Source of the DNA: Eubacteriaceae bacterium
GTDB lineage: Bacteria; Bacillota; Clostridia; Lachnospirales; Lachnospiraceae
Length of the DNA: 54,624 bases
Direction: 5' to 3'
Assembly (NCBI GenBank): GCA_910574915.1
Contig: CAJTCR010000035.1
Coordinates: forward strand, 1 to 54,624
Below are positions 48,761 through 54,624 of the stretch, piece after piece. The number at the start of each line of letters is the position of its first letter. Within the stretch, counting starts at the first letter, position 1. Under the pieces are notes generated by a model, which saw nothing but the letters and a program-made list of their open reading frames with translations, made no database searches and was not told the origin of the DNA. The position numbers and the translations under genes were made by a program.

Positions 48761-49756
48761 ATGGAAGAAACAAAAATCGAATTACAGTTGATTAAATTGT
48801 CGGAGATACAGTCGCAGGAAGTTTCTTGGCTGTGGTTTCCGTTTATCCCCTATGGCAAGCTGACTATTGTTCAAGGCGATCCGGGTGACGGAAAGACAAC
48901 ATTTATTCTGAACATAGTGGCGAAACTGTCTAAGGGAGAAAGTTTAGACAGTGGAATGAATTTTACAAAGCCTTTGAATGTCATCTATCAGAGTGCGGAG
49001 GACGGTCTTGCCGATACGGTAAAGCCCCGGTTAGAACAGGCAGAGGCAGACTGTGAGAAAATCTCGGTCATTGATGAAAAGATAAAATCCCTTTCTATGA
49101 TAGATGAACGCTTGGAAGAAGCTGTTATAAAGACAGGCGCAAGGCTGCTGATTTTAGACCCGATACAAGCCTATTTGGGCGGCGGTATGGATAATGAACA
49201 AATCCAGCAAGCTGGATTGGCAAACGAAGCAAGGGATATGACGAAGAAATTAGCGGCACTGGCAGAGAAATACCAGTGTGCGATTGTTCTTGTCGGGCAT
49301 ATGAACAAGGCGGCAGGAAATAAGGCGGCGTATCGGGGAATGGGTTCGATTGATTTCTTTGCAGTTGCTAGAAGCGTCCTCTTAGTCGGCAGGGTTGAGG
49401 GGGAAGAAAATATAAGGGCTGTGGTGCAGATTAAAAACAACCTTGCGGCGTTCGGACACCCGAAAGCATTTGCACTGTCGGAGGACGGTTTTCAGTGGCT
49501 GGGGGATTATGAGATTACCGCTGATGAAGTCTTGGGCGGCATTGCTCCTAAAGCAAATAAAATGGAACAGGCGAAACGATTACTCCGGGAACTGGCAGAA
49601 ACAAACAACGCCATGCAGAGCAATGAGATTTTTAATCTTGCGGAGGAACAGGGCATATCAAAACGGACACTGGAAAATGCGAAGAAAGAGTTAGGTATTC
49701 GGGCGAAGCGGATAAACAATACATGGTATTGGGAACTGGATAAAATCAGACAGTGA
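48761..49756 (+). CDS. RepA-like AAA ATPase (AAA_25 helicase type)
   Basis: This 331-residue protein starts at ATG 48761, with GGAGGG upstream; a GTG at 48728 is less likely. Walker A GDPGDGKTT (39-47) and Walker B ARLLILDPIQAYLGG mark a RecA-fold ATPase like RSF1010 RepA. It continues with VLVGHMNKAAGNKAAYRGMG and a C-terminal winged helix (NEIFNLAEEQGISKRTLENA). Probably unwinds the origin for element replication after excision. Between MobC-like and relaxase genes. Confidence 0.88.
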   Translation: MEETKIELQLIKLSEIQSQEVSWLWFPFIPYGKLTIVQGDPGDGKTTFILNIVAKLSKGESLDSGMNFTKPLNVIYQSAEDGLADTVKPRLEQAEADCEKISVIDEKIKSLSMIDERLEEAVIKTGARLLILDPIQAYLGGGMDNEQIQQAGLANEARDMTKKLAALAEKYQCAIVLVGHMNKAAGNKAAYRGMGSIDFFAVARSVLLVGRVEGEENIRAVVQIKNNLAAFGHPKAFALSEDGFQWLGDYEITADEVLGGIAPKANKMEQAKRLLRELAETNNAMQSNEIFNLAEEQGISKRTLENAKKELGIRAKRINNTWYWELDKIRQ

Positions 49757-50095
49757 CGGACAGGCAAGGTAACAGCGCAACAATGCAGGGTATTAGAATT
49801 TTGCAGTCTTAGAATTGCGCTCTTGAAGATTGCAAGGTTGCAAAAATTATAGACATTGCAATGTTGCGCTGTTGAGAGAAAGCAGGGAAGCGGCGGTATC
49901 AAGGCGGCGAAAAGCCGTAACGTCCGTTAGGACGGTATGCTGTCCAACGGACAGCTTGCCCCCGGCAGGGCGCAAAGGCACTTTTGATAGAGCGTAGCCT
50001 GTCGAAAATGCTTTTGCGTTTACTTTCGCAGAAAGTAACAAAGGCTATGCGCCGTATCCGGCGCTCATTACCCGCTAGGGAGAAAGGGAAATATA
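49757..50095. other. Candidate origin of transfer (hairpin-rich intergenic)
   Basis: It contains several short dyads: CGTCC-GTTA-GGACG, GCTGTCC-AAC-GGACAGC, ACTTTC-GCA-GAAAGT, GCGCCG-TATC-CGGCGC. Upstream (about 49830-49880) are GCAAGGTTGC and GCAATGTTGC words, near-iterons. Placement between RepA-like and MobV genes, with no coding frame, suits oriT and/or a replication origin. Confidence 0.55.
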
Positions 50096-51466
50096 TTGAA
50101 ACGGACAATCAGCGTTATGACAGGGAAAGGCTCTGTCAACCATAACAGCAGAAAATTCCATGCAAAGAACACTGACCCAGAGCGGAGTTGTCTGAATGTG
50201 GAATACTGCAACAAAAATATCAAAGACGTATACCACGAATTATTTGATGAAGCACTCGCCCGGTACAATGAGAAGCAGACAAGAAATGACCGCAGGATTG
50301 ATAATTATTATGAAAAAATCTGTTCCGGCAAACAGGAGAAGCCATTCCATGAGATTATTTTGCAGATAGGCAACAAGGATGATATGGGGGCAAAGACAGA
50401 GGACGGACAGCTTGCGGCAAAAATACTTGATGAATATATGCAGGATTTTCAGCGGCGCAATCCCACACTAAGGGTATTTTCGGCGCATCTCCACATGGAT
50501 GAAGCCACGCCGCATCTGCATATAGATTTCATACCCTATACGACTGGAAGCAAGAGAGGGCTTGAAACAAGGGTGTCATTAAAAAAGGCACTGGCAGAAC
50601 TCGGCTTTAAAGGCGGCACAAGGAGCGAAACGGAACGTAACCAGTGGGTAGCGGCAGAGAAAGAGCGGCTTGCGGAGATTATGCTAAAGCATGATATTGA
50701 GTGGGAGAAGAAAGGAACGCATGAGAAGCATTTATCTGTACTCGATTTTGAGAAGCAGGAGCGACAAAAAGAGGTTGCGGAACTGGAACAGACAATCTCC
50801 GGTAGTAAAGAGGAATTATCTGACATTCTTCATCAGCAGATAACGGCAGGACAGGAAACGGAACAGATACGGAAAGAGGGCGAGGCGATCCGGCAGGAAG
50901 TGTCGGAACTTTCCGCTACAAATCTTTTGCTAAAGGAGCAGACGGAAACGCTAACAGAGGAAAAGGAAAAGCTGTTATCCGAAAATGAAAAGTTGGAAAA
51001 ACAGCAGAAAAAGTTACAGCAGGAACTTAATAAAATGGTTCAGTCAAAGAAAATTATGGAGCGCAATATACACGCCTATGATGAAGATGTGAAATGGCAG
51101 TTGGCAGAGCCGGGGGCATTGATGAGCGCAAAGAATTATCGGGATAAAAAGGCACTTCCGCTTGTGGAGAAATTGAAAGAGGTGATAAAAAATCTGACTA
51201 TCAAATGCGTACAGCTTACGGAGCAGGGCAAGAAGCTGACCGCTAAAGTGGACGGACAACAGAAACAGATTAGCCGCTTGACAGATAAGGTCATGGAGCA
51301 GAACGATACCATAAACCGATTGCAAGAGAAAGCGTCTGATTTAGAGCGTTTGGAGCGTCATATAGGCAGGGAACAGGTACAGTCGATAGTAGAACGGGCA
51401 AAAGCATTAGAACAGGCAGAAAGGGTAACTAAACGCCCGAAACGTACCTTTGAGATGAGCCGATAG
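50096..51466 (+). CDS. mob: MobV (Mob/Pre) family relaxase
   Basis: This 456-residue protein starts at TTG 50096, with AAAGGGA upstream. Residues about 5-25 read ISVMTGKGSVNHNSRKFHAK, and the three-His relaxase motif is HMDEATPHLHIDFIPY (about residue 140). It nicks oriT and stays bound to the DNA for transfer with a helper conjugation system. From about residue 215 on it is a long coiled coil (KEELSDILHQQ, LLSENEKLEKQQKKLQQELN). Complete length for MobV. Makes the element mobilisable, not self-transmissible, since no type IV secretion genes are seen. Confidence 0.93.
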   Translation: MKRTISVMTGKGSVNHNSRKFHAKNTDPERSCLNVEYCNKNIKDVYHELFDEALARYNEKQTRNDRRIDNYYEKICSGKQEKPFHEIILQIGNKDDMGAKTEDGQLAAKILDEYMQDFQRRNPTLRVFSAHLHMDEATPHLHIDFIPYTTGSKRGLETRVSLKKALAELGFKGGTRSETERNQWVAAEKERLAEIMLKHDIEWEKKGTHEKHLSVLDFEKQERQKEVAELEQTISGSKEELSDILHQQITAGQETEQIRKEGEAIRQEVSELSATNLLLKEQTETLTEEKEKLLSENEKLEKQQKKLQQELNKMVQSKKIMERNIHAYDEDVKWQLAEPGALMSAKNYRDKKALPLVEKLKEVIKNLTIKCVQLTEQGKKLTAKVDGQQKQISRLTDKVMEQNDTINRLQEKASDLERLERHIGREQVQSIVERAKALEQAERVTKRPKRTFEMSR

Positions 51467-51486
51467 GAAAGGGGGATTGATAGGAT

Positions 51487-51801
51487 ATGACGGATATGGA
51501 AAAGAAAGTGATGATATGGCTGTGCGCTAAAATTGTGGCAGAAACAGACCTTTACGAAACGGATAAGGAAGTGCAAAATCTGATAGACTGGGTATGCCTG
51601 TCAGAGCAGATAAAAGAAAACAATAATACAATTCGCAGTCTGACCGGGGAATATAAGAAGATAGAGCCGGATTGTCGAGAGGGAGTACGGGCGCAGTTGG
51701 AGCGCATGAAAGAACTTTGTAAAGAGCGTAATAATCTGTATGAGAAGCAGAATGACTTGAAGGGGCAGAAACAGAAGATTGAGAAGTCGTTGGAGCGATA
51801 A
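51487..51801 (+). CDS. Small coiled-coil protein after the relaxase
   Basis: This 104-residue protein starts at ATG 51487 with GGGGG upstream. An N-terminal helix (MEKKVMIWLCAKIVAETDLY) is followed by a long charged coil (AQLERMKELCKERNNLYEKQ). Likely co-transcribed with the relaxase. No known function. Confidence 0.6.
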   Translation: MTDMEKKVMIWLCAKIVAETDLYETDKEVQNLIDWVCLSEQIKENNNTIRSLTGEYKKIEPDCREGVRAQLERMKELCKERNNLYEKQNDLKGQKQKIEKSLER

Positions 51802-51903
51802 GAAATGTGGGGCGTGGCGGTTGCTATGCCCTGTATTTTATAATGGCAAACAGAGAGTGGAAGTAGTATAATCAAATGGAGAAATCAGGAGTGAGGAAAT
51901 GAT

Positions 51904-52509
51904 ATGAATAAGAAAACAGAACAATCAAGAATAGCATACAATAAAATAGCATCTGAATATGATGCGTCAAGGGAAGGACAATATACAAAATTTCATATTA
52001 TGGAACTATCTAACACTATAGATTTGCATGAGGATAATGTTGTCCTTGATGTTGCATGTGGAAATGGAACTTTGTTACGAGAATTATCGAAAAAAGCAAA
52101 TATCCAAGCAAATGGAATAGATATATCTGAGAACATGATTTGTTCTGCAAAGATACGATACCCCAATATGAGTTTTGAGGTCAAACCATGCTATCCGCTT
52201 GAATGGAGTAATGAAAGTATTGATATTATAACTGTATGTTGTGCGTTTCATCATTTTGACAATCCGCAAGGTTTTGTAGGTGAATGTAAAAGGGTTTTGA
52301 AGAAAAACGGTACAGTGTATATAGCTGATCCTAATTTTGGAGCAGTAGTCAGATTTATAGCAAATAAATTTTGGTTTCCCTTTTCAAAAAGTGGAGATGT
52401 AAGAATATACAGCAAAAAAGAGTTAGAGGAAATCTTTTACAACTGTGGATTTAAAACAGTGCAGGTTTATAGAAAAGGGGAAGGGGTGTTTCTTAAAGCT
52501 GAAAAATGA
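51904..52509 (+). CDS. Class I SAM-dependent methyltransferase
   Basis: This 201-residue protein has motif I VVLDVACGNGTLLRELSKKA (residues about 46-65), motif II near ANGIDISENMI, and motif post-II IDIITVCCAFHHF. These bind S-adenosylmethionine. The substrate, perhaps a small molecule, is not evident. Adjacent resistance context (yjdF riboswitch) suggests possible detoxification. Followed by a terminator. Confidence 0.9.
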   Translation: MNKKTEQSRIAYNKIASEYDASREGQYTKFHIMELSNTIDLHEDNVVLDVACGNGTLLRELSKKANIQANGIDISENMICSAKIRYPNMSFEVKPCYPLEWSNESIDIITVCCAFHHFDNPQGFVGECKRVLKKNGTVYIADPNFGAVVRFIANKFWFPFSKSGDVRIYSKKELEEIFYNCGFKTVQVYRKGEGVFLKAEK

Positions 52510-52565
52510 GCATCAAATTTTCGTCTGTAAGAAAGGCAGAATATTTTTCCTTAGTAATGATTTGA

Positions 52566-52585
52566 ACATGGTGCTAGCACCATGT
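52566..52585. repeat. Perfect 20-bp palindrome
   Basis: ACATGGTGCT and its complement AGCACCATGT form a perfect palindrome 57 bases after the methyltransferase stop. It may be an operator for a dimeric regulator. A related TGGTGTTAGCAC word lies near 53282, before the DUF6602-like gene. Confidence 0.6.
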
Positions 52586-52613
52586 AAGCTAATTCAGATA
52601 AGGAAAATGTGAC

Positions 52614-52654
52614 AATGTGGCAGTTCACACTATTAAGCGAATTGCCACATTTTT
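52614..52654 (+). terminator. Terminator after the methyltransferase
   Basis: AATGTGGCA and TGCCACATT (9 bp, 20-base loop) are followed by TTTTA. It probably ends the methyltransferase transcript before the riboswitch region. Confidence 0.6.
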
Positions 52655-52689
52655 ATAGCAAAATAAGTGGTTATGTGGTAATATATAGG

Positions 52690-52798
52690 GACAAAGATAA
52701 AAACACAACGCAAGGTAATCTTGCAGAGCTGGTAGGTAGTCCAGTCGCACCGATTTGGTGTAAGTAGCCCTCCCTCCTTAGGGTCGTCCATTCTTTGT
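52690..52798 (+). ncRNA. yjdF riboswitch (azaaromatic sensor)
   Basis: The leader upstream of yjdF contains the family words CACAACGCAAGGTAATCTTG, TGGTAGGTAGTCCAGTCGC and TAAGTAGCCCTCCC, and ends just before AAGGAGG. The yjdF motif RNA binds many azaaromatic compounds and turns on yjdF, apparently at translation. Identified by position and resemblance to the motif; borders are approximate. Confidence 0.8.
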
Positions 52799-52828
52799 TC
52801 ATTACAATTATTTTAAGGAGGAATTGTC

Positions 52829-53245
52829 ATGGACAAAGTATCGGGAAAGCTGACAGTATTTTTCGAAGAACCCTTTTGGGTGGGAGTGTTTGAACGTGTA
52901 TCAGATGGAAAGCTATCTGTATGTAAGGTTACGTTTGGTGCAGAACCCAAAGACTATGAGGTATATGACTTCGTTCTGAAAAATTACTATCGGTTAAGAT
53001 TTAGTTCGGCTGTGGCAACTGTTGTAAAAGAAGCTGGTCGTAATCCTAAACGAGTACAACGTGAAGTGCGGAAACAGGTACAGAATACCGGGATAGGAAC
53101 AAAATCACAACAGGCTTTGAAATTACAGCAGGAGCAGTTGAAAACTGAACGTAAAAATGTGAGCCGGGAACAACGAGAGGCAGAAAGACAGCGTCAGTTT
53201 GAACTGAAACAGCAAAAAAGGAAAGAAAAGCATAGGGGCAGATAG
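52829..53245 (+). CDS. yjdF: YjdF family protein (DUF2992)
   Basis: This 138-residue protein starts at ATG 52829 with AAGGAGG upstream. It has the YjdF signature: SGKLTVFFEEPFWVGVFERV, LSVCKVTFGAEPKDYEVYDF, and a basic C-terminal helix (REQREAERQRQFELKQQKRK). Function not known; it is induced by toxic azaaromatics through its riboswitch, so a protective role is inferred. Common as cargo in Firmicute genomes. Confidence 0.92.
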   Translation: MDKVSGKLTVFFEEPFWVGVFERVSDGKLSVCKVTFGAEPKDYEVYDFVLKNYYRLRFSSAVATVVKEAGRNPKRVQREVRKQVQNTGIGTKSQQALKLQQEQLKTERKNVSREQREAERQRQFELKQQKRKEKHRGR

Positions 53246-53321
53246 TATTGCTCCTGATTTTTCTTTTGGTGTAGTATTTATATGGTGTTAGCACTGTGTT
53301 TGTGTAGAGGTTGAGTTAATC

Positions 53322-54207
53322 ATGGAGTATAGAAATTTACAAACGTTAATTGATATTAAAATTGCAAATTTTATAAATGAATATGAAAATACAAATCAGT
53401 TATTTAAAAATTCTGATGTAAAGAATGGATTACTACATCCAGGCGAATATGGAATATATAAAGAATTGTTAATTGATAAGCTTTTATCTTTTGCTTTACC
53501 TAAAAAATTCTCTTATGGAACAGGATTTATTATTAATACAAATGGGAAAATAACATCTCAGTGTGACATAATTTTATATGATGAAGGTAATGCCCCTTTT
53601 TTGGAAATAGACAATACTAACAGATTTTTTCCACAAGAAGTAGTTTATGGAATCGGAGAAGTTAAGTCGAAATTAACCAAAAAACAATTACTTAGAAGCA
53701 CTGATAAAATTATCCAATAATAAAAAGATTAGGCAACCATTTTATAATATAGATGGAAATGAAATAAATCCTGAGAAAGACCCGTATCAAGCGATTTTTA
53801 CTTTTTTGATTTGTGATGAAATAACAGATTGGAATCCTAATATTGCTTTAGAGATTAAGGAAGAATATATAAAAAATGATATTGAGATGCCATACTGGTT
53901 TAATATTATCCTTAGTTTGAAAAATGGTGTAATCGCTTATCATGTACAGCGAGCGGTAAAATTATTTGAATCTATAGGTAGTCCTTTGGATAAGAGTTTT
54001 AGTACAAATGAAGGAGTTCGTACGATTGCCATTCCTTGCTTTGGAAAAAGAGAAGGTATTTTTCTTCCATTAGATTTTTATACATTAGTTCAAAATAGTG
54101 ATGTAACTTATGTAAAAGAATTTTTGGTATTAGTAAATGAAGTTTTGATACACTTGAAATCTTATTATCCTGATCCGATTTACTATTTGTATGGAAAGGA
54201 TAATTAA
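53322..54207 (+). pseudogene. DUF6602-like nuclease-fold protein, frameshifted
   Basis: The first frame (53322-53720) gives HPGEYGIYKELLIDKLLSFA, SYGTGFIINTNGKITSQCDI, ILYDEG and VYGIGEVKSKL, the DUF6602 pattern, with the Asp and Glu-x-Lys residues of a PD-(D/E)xK-like nuclease fold. It stops at 53720. The frame that continues the protein (LIKLSNNKKIRQPFYNIDGN through 54207) is offset by one base. Dropping one A from the six-A run at 53679-53684 gives SKLTKNNYLEALIKLSNNKK and joins both into about 295 residues. It is AT-rich, like a recent import. Either a pseudogene or a sequencing or slippage effect. Confidence 0.7.
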
Positions 54208-54482
54208 GAAAAAGGAGAAAGTTCGTGATACCCGTATGATACCTGTTTGCTCTGAAACTGTAAATACGGCGTAAAATATGAATATTATAGCTATGAAAAC
54301 CTTTAAAAAGCAACCAAATATTTAACAAATATGTTATAGCTGTAGGGAGTTCGAGTAACGGATAAAATCCCGGAAATGCTGATAAAATGGGCGTTTCCGG
54401 GATTGCTTTATGCTTGTTGGCTCTAAAATGGCTCTAATTATTTGATGAATAGTAAACGGTAGATAGTGCGTACCTATACAAA
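54208..54482. other. Right-end junction region of the mobilisable element
   Basis: No gene is seen. It holds CGTGATACC-CGTA-TGATACCTG (54224-54245), GAGTTCGAGTAACGG (about 54348-54362), a terminator-like hairpin (54367-54403) and GAATAGTAAACGG (about 54446-54458). The first three resemble words at 44079-44168, and GAATAGTAAAC recurs exactly at 44085-44095. A candidate right boundary. Confidence 0.4.
54367..54403. terminator. Hairpin with 13-bp stem
   Basis: ATCCCGGAAATGC pairs with GCGTTTCCGGGAT (one wobble) around an 11-base loop. It resembles the CCGG/TTTCCGG terminator near 44100 at the other end. Confidence 0.65.
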
Positions 54483-54523
54483 ACTGGAGCAAACCTGTAA
54501 GATAGAAACAGATTTGCTCCAGT
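54483..54523 (-). terminator. Terminator downstream of the IS66-like fragment
   Basis: ACTGGAGCAAA and TTTGCTCCAGT form an 11-bp perfect stem around a 19-base loop, directly after the reverse-strand stop at 54525. It may also be near an insertion-sequence end. Confidence 0.6.
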
Positions 54524-54524
54524 C

Positions 54525-54624
54525 TTATTTCAATTCATTCTTACCAGTCTTCCGGCAGTTCTCCGGCAGGCTTGGTGACCAGGGGAGCAGGTCATCCAGA
54601 AAACTGCGGTCTGTATCATCCAGA
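54525..54624 (-). CDS. C-terminal end of an IS66-type transposase (partial)
   Basis: The last 33 codons of a reverse-strand frame enter from beyond the window. The sequence FLDDLLPWSPSLPENCRKTG resembles the LLPW-containing C-terminal segment of IS66 TnpC proteins. The gene starts outside the window, so length and intactness cannot be judged. Call by short motif only. Confidence 0.5.
   Translation of the reverse strand, partial: LDDTDRSFLDDLLPWSPSLPENCRKTGKNELK

Noticed and set aside
50096..51466. Self-transmissible conjugative element
   Set aside because: No VirB4, VirD4 or other mating-pair genes are seen. A MobV relaxase alone indicates mobilisation only.
1..54624. tRNA or rRNA genes, including a tRNA attachment site
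   Set aside because: I saw no cloverleaf-like sequence. GTTCGAATAG near 44081 resembles a T-loop word but lacks the remaining tRNA parts.

Overview
This window looks like chromosomal accessory DNA from a low-to-mid GC Firmicute, most likely a gut Lachnospiraceae or related Clostridia. The reasons are the AGGAGG-type ribosome sites, the PBSX/Mu-like contractile-tail prophage genes (XkdF, XkdN, XkdQ, XkdS, XkdT and XkdX types), a MobV mobilisable element, a yjdF riboswitch and a clostridial-style diversity-generating retroelement (DGR). Family calls were made by reading motifs; no database search was run.

Region 1 (about 1-12.85 kb) is the end of a mobile element. It carries two excisionase-like genes, a DGR target gene (VP1, 536-1447), a winged-helix protein, a sigma-70-type factor with a second helix-turn-helix protein, an HNH-like protein, a Rha/KilAC antirepressor, a proteasome-like Ntn hydrolase, a YafQ-type toxin-antitoxin pair, a small regulator divergent from a HIRAN protein, several small unknown genes and a tyrosine integrase (11514-12698). 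Its intergenic gaps are rich in dyads and short repeats. Just past the integrase a terminase large-subunit gene begins abruptly at its Walker B motif, so this element appears to sit inside the terminase gene of the next prophage.

Region 2 (about 12.85-43.9 kb) is a nearly complete late region of a contractile-tailed prophage. It runs through terminase (5' truncated), portal, gpF-like protein, protease, scaffold, decoration protein, capsid, connectors, sheath, tube, a tail chaperone with a -1 frameshift site, tape measure, baseplate and fibre genes. A full DGR follows: target VP2 with its variable repeat VR2, an Avd-like gene, the template repeat TR, and a reverse transcriptase with the GxxxSQ and YMDD motifs. 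XkdX, XhlA-like, holin and amidase genes come next. A reverse-strand moron pair (gamma-glutamylcyclotransferase-like and amidoligase) lies between two small regulators.

The DGR is the main result. TR (37728-37844) matches VR2 (36911-37027) and VR1 (1320-1436), each 117 bp. By manual alignment every mismatch falls on a TR adenine: 16 of 23 in VR1, 14 of 23 in VR2, and none at the 94 other positions. One retroelement therefore appears to have diversified two adhesin-like genes about 35.6 kb apart, the remote one on the integrase-bearing element. Each VR is followed by the same GC-rich hairpin.

Region 3 (about 44.1-54.4 kb) is a mobilisable element. It has a zinc-ribbon/HEPN-like protein, an XRE regulator, two GNAT acetyltransferases, excisionase, a second tyrosine integrase, a MobC-like protein, a RepA-like ATPase, a probable oriT, a MobV relaxase, a methyltransferase, a yjdF riboswitch with yjdF, and a frameshifted DUF6602-like gene. 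The window ends in what looks like the C-terminus of an IS66-type transposase on the reverse strand.
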